Assembly (NCBI GenBank): GCA_947460525.1
Contig: CANHIV010000039.1
Location: 1 to 7,450, forward strand
Origin: Flavobacteriales bacterium
GTDB lineage: Bacteria > Bacteroidota > Bacteroidia > Flavobacteriales_D > Sanyastnellaceae
Direction: 5' to 3'
Length of the DNA: 7,450 nucleotides
Both the position numbers and the translations under genes were made by a program. The notes beneath the pieces are model-generated. The model had not been told where the DNA came from and did no database searches. It saw only the letters and a list, made by a program, of their open reading frames with translations. Below are positions 1 to 5,313 of the stretch, in pieces (position 1 is the stretch's first letter; each line of letters begins with the position of its first letter).

Positions 1-1
1 G

Positions 2-394
2 ATGTCAGAACATCAATTGCATTTGGTATATCGCGGTGATTTGGATGCCAAAAGCATTCAGCCGATTGTCGATATGATGACCAGTGTGGAAGGGAAAGAA
101 GAGTGGGAAAATCTGGACAAAATGCTCCGTTCTTTACAGAACATTCAGAATAGCCTATTCAATACCGATGCGCACCGTGGGATCATTTTGCTTGGGAAAT
201 CAGAAGGCCGTTTTTATGTTCAGGTGGGCATTGAAGTTGAGAACAAGGAGAAAGAGTCGTTGTGTGCACTGGCAAGATTGCAATTCAAAGCGCAAGCCTG
301 GAAATCACCCCATCCATTTCGACCATTTGCAGCTTGTGTAGCCCGTCCTATGGACGATGGCAAAGAGTTGTTTAGTTTTCAAATGACGCCCTAA
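2..394 (+). CDS. Small protein, faintly SiaB-like (DUF6272), possibly 5'-partial
   Basis: This is a 130-residue soluble-looking protein with no signal peptide or membrane segment. Only one base precedes the first ATG, so the true start may lie outside the window. I do not recognise it firmly. The opening VYRGDLDAKSIQPIVDMM, the middle LRSLQNIQNSLF (about residues 42-53), the strand-like GIILLGKSEGRFYVQVGIE (60-78) and the closing FSFQMTP follow the order of blocks I know from SiaB-family (DUF6272) proteins. Those are histidine-kinase-fold regulators of anti-sigma-factor antagonists, usually about 180 residues long. The glycine-rich segment near the C-terminus of that family is missing here, and residues 86-122 do not fit it. 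It could therefore be a shortened, possibly inactive relative, or something unrelated. It ends with TAA 18 bases before the -33 element of rpsT and is probably transcribed separately. That it is a real gene is likely; the family guess is weak. Confidence 0.6.
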   Translation: MSEHQLHLVYRGDLDAKSIQPIVDMMTSVEGKEEWENLDKMLRSLQNIQNSLFNTDAHRGIILLGKSEGRFYVQVGIEVENKEKESLCALARLQFKAQAWKSPHPFRPFAACVARPMDDGKELFSFQMTP

Positions 395-412
395 AGAAAT
401 TCTTCACATAAA

Positions 413-443
413 TTTGTTTAAGAAAAGGTTTTTACTATATTTG
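413..443 (+). promoter_or_regulatory. Bacteroidota-type promoter of rpsT
   Basis: TTTG at 413-416 (-33 element) and TATATTTG at 436-443 (-7 element, consensus TAnnTTTG) are separated by 19 bases. This is the spacing known for the Bacteroidota primary sigma factor. Transcription should begin a few bases after the -7 box, near 449-452, giving an untranslated leader of only about 11-14 bases before the rpsT ATG. The elements are seen directly; the start point is inferred. Confidence 0.8.
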
Positions 444-462
444 CACTCCAATTTTAGAAACA

Positions 463-717
463 ATGGCAAATCATAAGTCAGCAATTAAAAGAATCCGTTC
501 AAACGATGCCAAGCGTGTTCGCAATCGTTATTACCATAAAACAACCCGTAACGCTTTACGTAAATTGCGTGCGATGACTTCTAAGGCAGAAGCTTCTGCT
601 TTGGCTCCAAAGGTTGTTTCTATGTTGGACAAATTAGCAAAGAACAACGTTATCCACGATAACAAAGCTTCAAACTTGAAGAGCAGCATCGCTGTATTCA
701 TCAACGGTTTGAAATAA
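463..717 (+). CDS. rpsT: 30S ribosomal protein S20
   Basis: S20 is an early-binding protein of the small ribosomal subunit that contacts 16S rRNA through a three-helix bundle. The 84-residue product begins [20 protein letters not shown], the family's typical basic N-terminus. It continues with [16 protein letters not shown] and ends with the helix [20 protein letters not shown]. Length and composition (rich in Lys, Arg and Ala) are normal for S20. The ATG at 463 is the only sensible start. No Shine-Dalgarno sequence precedes it; the A-rich bases TTAGAAACA lie directly upstream, as is common in this phylum. The gene has its own promoter (413-443) and terminator (752-785), so it appears to be a single-gene unit. 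Identification is secure. Confidence 0.97.
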   Translation: MANHKSAIKRIRSNDAKRVRNRYYHKTTRNALRKLRAMTSKAEASALAPKVVSMLDKLAKNNVIHDNKASNLKSSIAVFINGLK

Positions 718-730
718 ACAAGCATAAAGT

Positions 731-745
731 CCTATAATTTATAGG
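731..745. repeat. Perfect 6-bp inverted repeat with 3-nt spacer
   Basis: CCTATA-ATT-TATAGG lies 13 bases after the rpsT stop codon and 6 bases before the terminator stem. As RNA it could form a small AU-rich hairpin protecting the rpsT 3' end. As DNA it could be an operator for the downstream radC operon. The symmetry is seen directly; either role is inference. Confidence 0.45.
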
Positions 746-751
746 TATGGT

Positions 752-785
752 ATGCCCGGTCCATTGGATCGGGCATTTTTATTTT
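752..785 (+). terminator. Intrinsic terminator after rpsT
   Basis: Bases 752-762 (ATGCCCGGTCC) pair with 766-776 (GGATCGGGCAT), forming an 11-bp stem with one G-U pair and the 3-nt loop ATT. A T-run (776-780, then A and TTTT to 785) follows at once. This is a strong factor-independent terminator for rpsT. It ends 7 bases before the radC start codon, so the radC operon needs either its own promoter in this gap or read-through. Confidence 0.88.
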
Positions 786-791
786 GTATCG

Positions 792-1484
792 ATGGAAAAA
801 TCGATAAAAATAAAATCACTTCAAAGTGATGAAAGGCCCAGAGAAAAAATGTTGGAAAAGGGTGCGGCCTCCCTCAGCAATGCAGAATTATTGGCGCTGG
901 TCATTGGAAGTGGCTACGCTGAAAAATCAGCCTTAGAACTATCACGAGAAATTTTGGAGATGCACGATAGTTACTTGCACAAGCTATCTCAATTGAATTT
1001 GGAAGATTGGATGCAAATCAAAGGCATTGGCCCGGGCAAAGCCACCATTTTGCATGCATGTTTTGAGTTGGCCAGAAGGCGGCGTCAAGAGCCGCAAGTA
1101 TTAAAGAAAAGTGTGGGTTGCTCCCAAGATGCATTTGAGTTTTTGCTGCCTTGTTTGGGTGATTTGCGGCATGAAGAATTTTGGATTCTTCTTTTGAACC
1201 GAAGCAACACTGTGATTGGAATAAAGCGCATCAGTGAAGGTGGTTTATCTGCTACTTTGGTGGATCCCAAGAAGGTTTTTGGATTGGCTTTGCAGCAACG
1301 TGCTTCCGGTATTATTTTGGCGCACAATCATCCCTCTGGCGCCTTGTTTCCCAGTGATGAAGATCTCATGATTACAAGGAGATTGAGAACGGTAGGGAAG
1401 GAGTTAGAATTAAAAGTTTTGGATCACCTTATCATCCATGCGAATGCTTATTTTAGCTTTGCCGATGAAGGAATTTTAGAATAA
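792..1484 (+). CDS. radC: RadC family JAMM/MPN-domain protein
   Basis: RadC proteins are JAB1/MPN+ (JAMM) fold proteins, historically called DNA repair proteins although their biochemical role is unsettled. The 230-residue product has an N-terminal UPF0758-type region (ERPREKMLEKGAASLSNAEL), a helix-hairpin-helix DNA-binding motif (MQIKGIGPGKA, residues 74-84) and a C-terminal metalloprotease-like domain. The metal motif H-x-H-x7-S-x2-D is intact: His178, His180, Ser188 and Asp191 within HNHPSGALFPSDED. The start at 792 (MEKSIKIKSL) gives the usual family length. An in-frame ATG at 747 would put the rpsT terminator inside the coding region and add 15 non-conserved residues, so I reject it. 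No Shine-Dalgarno is visible. The stop codon shares one base with the next start (TAATG at 1482-1486), which suggests translational coupling with the epimerase gene. Identification is firm; the cellular function is not settled for the family. Confidence 0.95.
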   Translation: MEKSIKIKSLQSDERPREKMLEKGAASLSNAELLALVIGSGYAEKSALELSREILEMHDSYLHKLSQLNLEDWMQIKGIGPGKATILHACFELARRRRQEPQVLKKSVGCSQDAFEFLLPCLGDLRHEEFWILLLNRSNTVIGIKRISEGGLSATLVDPKKVFGLALQQRASGIILAHNHPSGALFPSDEDLMITRRLRTVGKELELKVLDHLIIHANAYFSFADEGILE

Positions 1485-2617
1485 TGAAGAAAGTAATGAC
1501 CATTGTGGGGGCTCGCCCACAGTTTATCAAGGCAGCAGCCCTGAATCGCGTGTTCAGAAGAGATTATGATGAAGTGATTCAGGAGTTGATTGTGCATACG
1601 GGTCAGCACTATGATGAGGGCATGTCGCAGGTGTTTTTTGATGAAATGGAAATTGATGTGCCTTTTGCGGTGCTGAAAGCGGGCTCAGGTAATCATGGAG
1701 AGCAAACCGGTAGAATGATGATGGCCCTGGAGGAAGTAGTGCTGAAGGAGCAACCCGACGCGGTCATTGTTTATGGCGATACCAACTCCACCATGGCGGG
1801 TGCATTGGTGGCAGCCAAATGCAACATTCCGATTGTGCATATCGAGGCGGGTTTAAGGAGTTTTTTGCGCACGATGCCTGAGGAAATTAATAGAGTAGTT
1901 ACTGACCATGTTTCCACTTTGCTGTTTTCTCCTACGCAGCAGGGGATAGACAATCTGCAACATGAAGGGATGGTCCAACATGATGGTGCATATTCGGCCG
2001 TGAATCCAGGTGTTTTTCTATGTGGCGATGTGATGTATGACAATGCGCTTTATTATGGTTCACGGGAAGTTGTGCATCCGGATGTTGTCGCATTGGAAGG
2101 AAAGCGATTTGTTCTTTCCACTATCCATCGCGATCACAACACAGATGACCCTGCAGTGCTAAGATCCATTGTAGAGGCATTGCTTCACTTGACACAACAA
2201 CATGATTTAGAGTGGGTACTGCCTGTTCATCCAAGACTGAGAAAGAATTTGGAACTGCAACCTGATCTAATGAATAAAATGCGAAATGCCTCTCATGTGC
2301 ATTTGATACAACCAGTAGGTTACATCGCGATGCTGCAATTGGAGCGGATGAGCACTCTGATCGTTACTGATTCAGGCGGTGTTCAGAAGGAGTCTTATTT
2401 TGCGCAAAGACCATGTGTCATTTTGAGATCCACTACAGAATGGACGGAGATTGTCCAACAAGGCAGAGCAATTTTAGCCGGCGCTGATCCAGATAAGATG
2501 ACCCAAGCTTTTGAGACATTGTTGAAAGCCCAATTTAATGATTGGCCAGAATTGTATGGCGATGGCAAGGCGGCAGAAAGCATCGCCGCAGAAATCAATC
2601 GTTTGTTGCATGGTTGA
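1484..2617 (+). CDS. wecB: UDP-N-acetylglucosamine 2-epimerase, non-hydrolysing
   Basis: This cytoplasmic enzyme interconverts UDP-GlcNAc and UDP-ManNAc, supplying ManNAc-type sugars for surface polysaccharides. The 377-residue product has the normal length and the two-Rossmann-domain (GT-B-like) arrangement. Visible motifs in order: IVGARPQFIKAA at the N-terminus; TGQHYDEGMS; VYGDTNS with Asp99; HIEAGLRS with Glu121; PEEINR with Glu133/Glu134; TIHR with His215; VHPRLRKNL (248-256); and the UDP-binding SGGVQKE (Ser297-Glu303). Asp99, Glu121, Glu133 or Glu134, and His215 correspond to residues known to be catalytically important in the family. One oddity is HRDHN at 215-219, where most relatives have an acidic residue in place of His218. 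The start overlaps the radC stop by one base and no Shine-Dalgarno is seen. The lack of a kinase domain and the family motifs argue against the hydrolysing sialic-acid type. A related epimerase acting on a modified UDP-sugar cannot be excluded. Confidence 0.93.
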   Translation: MKKVMTIVGARPQFIKAAALNRVFRRDYDEVIQELIVHTGQHYDEGMSQVFFDEMEIDVPFAVLKAGSGNHGEQTGRMMMALEEVVLKEQPDAVIVYGDTNSTMAGALVAAKCNIPIVHIEAGLRSFLRTMPEEINRVVTDHVSTLLFSPTQQGIDNLQHEGMVQHDGAYSAVNPGVFLCGDVMYDNALYYGSREVVHPDVVALEGKRFVLSTIHRDHNTDDPAVLRSIVEALLHLTQQHDLEWVLPVHPRLRKNLELQPDLMNKMRNASHVHLIQPVGYIAMLQLERMSTLIVTDSGGVQKESYFAQRPCVILRSTTEWTEIVQQGRAILAGADPDKMTQAFETLLKAQFNDWPELYGDGKAAESIAAEINRLLHG

Positions 2618-3848
2618 AATTTGCACAACCAATAATAGTCTACGATTGCGGTATGCTGCAGAGCAGTTTTTCGCTCCGTTGACTGTGCGTTGGTGTGCAG
2701 ATGGTAAAGATCTTTATGCTCCAGAGAAAGCAATTTTTTATCAATGCCAATCGAACCAAGGTGTAGTCATCGGACCATCTGTTCGTGATTGGACTTCGCT
2801 TGATTTTTTTTATACAGAACAACCCAATGACTGGGGAAATGATATTTTATTGAGGTCTTCAGAAATCGATGTTTTTGAAGTCGTATTTTATTTGTTGGCG
2901 CGGGTGGATGAATATTTGAATCCTAACCTGGACGAACATGGTAGGATATGCACGGATGCATTTATTCAGCAGCAATGGAGCGGATTGAATTGTGCGTACA
3001 TTGACTTAATGCGAGCTGAATGGATAGCGCGATTGGGTATAGAAGATACATTTCGCAGCGCAAAAGAACTCACCATTGATGTGGATTCTGCCTATGCTTT
3101 TTTGCACAAGGGAATGAAACGCACGCTTGGAGGATTGGTGAAGGATTTAATAAAATTCGATTTTCGAAACTTGTCCGAAAGATGTCGTGCGTTAATGGGA
3201 GGTGAAGATCGCTTCGATACCTATTCCTATGTTTTGTCCCAAGCGAAATTACACGAATGGAAAGCGAGATTTTTCTTTTTGTTGGCCGATTTCGGTCCAC
3301 AAAATATAGGGTTGCCGTTTCAAAGTAAAGGATTGCAGATGTTGATCCAAGAATTGGATAAGCACACCGCAGTGGGTATACATCCGGGCTACCATCCCTG
3401 GGAAGAGTATGCGCAAGCAACAGCAATTGAAGTGAATCGTTTGAAGGAGATAGTAGGTCGACCCATCCAAGAATCCAGGCAGCATTTTTTACGGATGCAG
3501 ATGCCGGATACCTATCGACTTTTGGAAGCATTGGGTATTCAAAGGGATTATACCATGGGGATGGCCAAGGAGGTGGGGTACAGAGCGGGAACTTCACGGT
3601 CTTTTCGTTGGTATGATTACCAACAAGATCGCATTTCAGATTTGGAGATAGTGCCTTTTTGGGGAATGGATTCGGCGATGAAGCGTCACAAAGGATGGGA
3701 CATAGCAACGGCCAAGGCTGAAATTATATCGGCCATGAAGGAGATTGAAGGGAAAGGCGATTGGCGGATGATCTGGCACAATGAGACCTTGAGTGACGCT
3801 AGAGAGTGGAAAGGTTGGCGAGGTGTTTTTGAACAACAATTTAAATGA
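2610..3848 (+). CDS. Polysaccharide deacetylase family protein (DUF7033-like N-terminus)
   Basis: The predicted role is metal-dependent removal of N-acetyl (or O-acetyl) groups from a polysaccharide, or a step in its assembly; the substrate is unknown. The 412-residue product has two parts. Residues 1 to about 120 match my memory of the DUF7033 domain placed before deacetylase domains in Bacteroidota. The C-terminal part has a carbohydrate esterase 4-like (NodB-type) layout: TIDVDSAY with Asp157 and Asp159; GIHPGYHP with His258 and His262 as the probable metal-binding pair; YRAGTSRSFRWYD around Arg325; and WHNE with His390. I see no signal peptide or transmembrane helix, which suggests a cytoplasmic location. 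The start at 2610 (MVEICTTNN) overlaps the epimerase stop by 8 bases (ATGGTTGA). The longer in-frame opening from 2538 would run deep into the epimerase gene and is unlikely. The neighbouring UDP-sugar epimerase supports a surface-glycan role. Family call is confident, function is inferred. Confidence 0.87.
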   Translation: MVEICTTNNSLRLRYAAEQFFAPLTVRWCADGKDLYAPEKAIFYQCQSNQGVVIGPSVRDWTSLDFFYTEQPNDWGNDILLRSSEIDVFEVVFYLLARVDEYLNPNLDEHGRICTDAFIQQQWSGLNCAYIDLMRAEWIARLGIEDTFRSAKELTIDVDSAYAFLHKGMKRTLGGLVKDLIKFDFRNLSERCRALMGGEDRFDTYSYVLSQAKLHEWKARFFFLLADFGPQNIGLPFQSKGLQMLIQELDKHTAVGIHPGYHPWEEYAQATAIEVNRLKEIVGRPIQESRQHFLRMQMPDTYRLLEALGIQRDYTMGMAKEVGYRAGTSRSFRWYDYQQDRISDLEIVPFWGMDSAMKRHKGWDIATAKAEIISAMKEIEGKGDWRMIWHNETLSDAREWKGWRGVFEQQFK

Positions 3849-3855
3849 TGAGGAT

Positions 3856-5313
3856 ATGAGTTTTTGGATTTCAATTTTATTGGTGGTGTATTTTTTGGTG
3901 CTTTGGGGAGTGAGTTATTGGACCTCTAAAGGAGCGGACAATCAATCTTTTTTTAGAGCCAATCAAAGTGCCCCTTGGTATGTTGTGGCTTTTGGAATGA
4001 TAGGCACATCCTTGTCGGGAGTCACTTTTATCTCTGTACCGGGAACAGTTGGCGTTGTGGGGTGGAGTTATTTTCAAGTGGTGCTGGGTTTTTTTATAGG
4101 ATATTTTGTTGTAGCCTATGTTCTACTGCCGCTGTATTACAGACTCAACTTGACTTCCATCTATCGTTATCTGGAGTATCGTCTGGGTTTTGAGGCATAC
4201 CAATGGGGAGCAGGATTTTTTATTTTATCCAGAACGCTAGGCGCCACCGTGCGGTTGTTCTTGGTGATCAATGTGCTTCAACTGTTTGTGTTTGATGCTT
4301 TGAATATCCCCTTTGCTGTCACCAGTTGCATTGTTTTATTGATGATTTTGGTCTACACATTCAAGGGTGGCGTAAAGACCATTGTTTGGACGGATACCCT
4401 CCAAACTACTTTCATGTTATTGGCATTGGTGGTTTGTGTATTCACATTGAAATCTTTGATGAACAATGATTGGTCTACTTTGATCAGCGACATGAAAGAT
4501 GGAGGCATGTTCAATTTATGGAATACGGACTTTTTACACAAGAAGTTCTTTTTGAAACAAGTCTTGGGAGGCGCGTTTATTACCATTACCATGACTGGGA
4601 TGGACCAAGAGATGATGCAAAAGAACATCAGTGTTCGCTCGTTGAAGGACGCGCAAAAGAACATGATTTGGTTTGCATCCATATTGGTATTGGTCAATGC
4701 ATTGTTTCTGTTTTTAGGCGGGTTGTTGTCGCTGTACGCAGCGCAACATCACCTGACTTTGGCGCCGGATAATTTGTTTCCGGAAATTGTCATGGGGCAA
4801 TTCCCTCAATGGGTGTCCATTGTATTTATTTTGGGTTTAATATCTGCGTTGTTCCCATCAGTAGATGGTGCAATAACGGCTTTGACGTCCTCGTTTTGTA
4901 TCGACATCATTGGTTTTCAGCGCAAAGAGTTAGGAGGTGAAGAGGCCAAAATGAGAATTAGAAAAGTGGTTCATTTGACTTTTGCAGTTGTCTTTTTGAT
5001 TTTGGTTTTTGTATTCAGAGCCATCAATGAGAAGAGCATTATCGATTTGTTGTTTGATATTGCCGGCTATACGTACGGTCCGCTTTTGGGATTGTTTGCT
5101 TTTGGTATTTTGACGAAATATCAAATCCATTCGCGCTTTGTTGTTTGGGTGTTGCTCACAGCGCCCATTGTTTCGTTCATCTTGGATAAGTACGCCACAG
5201 ATATGTTGGGTGGGTACAAATTTGGTTTTGAATTGTTGATTGTCAATGGGGCGCTTACCTTTCTAGGATTGTGGATGATTAGAACTAAGGAGCGTTTTGT
5301 AGAAAGTCGTTAG
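3856..5313 (+). CDS. Sodium:solute symporter (SSS family)
   Basis: This inner-membrane secondary transporter of the SSS (SGLT-like, LeuT-fold) family is expected to couple Na+ entry to solute uptake. The 485-residue product starts with a membrane helix (MSFWISILLVVYFLVLWGV) and contains about 13 hydrophobic segments. Recognisable SSS blocks are GMIGTSLSGVTFIS (47-60, broken first core helix), TFKGGVKTIVWTD (168-180), MTGMDQEMMQKN (246-257) and SALFPSVDGAITALTSSF (330-347, the helix that normally contributes to the second sodium site). The ATG at 3856 is chosen because the longer opening from 3793 adds a polar stretch that overlaps the deacetylase gene. The gap to the upstream stop is 7 bases, so the gene probably belongs to the radC operon. 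Its TAG stop overlaps the stop of the convergent lptD gene. The substrate cannot be read from the sequence; a sugar or amino sugar would fit the context but that is a guess. Confidence 0.93.
   Translation: MSFWISILLVVYFLVLWGVSYWTSKGADNQSFFRANQSAPWYVVAFGMIGTSLSGVTFISVPGTVGVVGWSYFQVVLGFFIGYFVVAYVLLPLYYRLNLTSIYRYLEYRLGFEAYQWGAGFFILSRTLGATVRLFLVINVLQLFVFDALNIPFAVTSCIVLLMILVYTFKGGVKTIVWTDTLQTTFMLLALVVCVFTLKSLMNNDWSTLISDMKDGGMFNLWNTDFLHKKFFLKQVLGGAFITITMTGMDQEMMQKNISVRSLKDAQKNMIWFASILVLVNALFLFLGGLLSLYAAQHHLTLAPDNLFPEIVMGQFPQWVSIVFILGLISALFPSVDGAITALTSSFCIDIIGFQRKELGGEEAKMRIRKVVHLTFAVVFLILVFVFRAINEKSIIDLLFDIAGYTYGPLLGLFAFGILTKYQIHSRFVVWVLLTAPIVSFILDKYATDMLGGYKFGFELLIVNGALTFLGLWMIRTKERFVESR

Noticed and set aside
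747..791. N-terminal extension of radC from the ATG at 747
   Set aside because: It would translate through the rpsT terminator hairpin and T-run, and its 15 residues do not match RadC; the ATG at 792 gives the usual family length.
2538..2609. Longer start for the deacetylase gene
   Set aside because: It would overlap the well-conserved end of the epimerase gene by 80 bases; the ATG at 2610 gives a normal short coupling overlap.
3070..3708. 212-codon open frame on the minus strand inside the deacetylase gene
   Set aside because: The opposite strand encodes a protein with recognisable motifs; the minus product is rich in Pro, Ser, Arg and Lys with no family resemblance, as expected of an antisense shadow.
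3793..3855. Longer start for the symporter gene
   Set aside because: The added 21 residues are polar, overlap the deacetylase gene and precede the natural first membrane helix at 3856.
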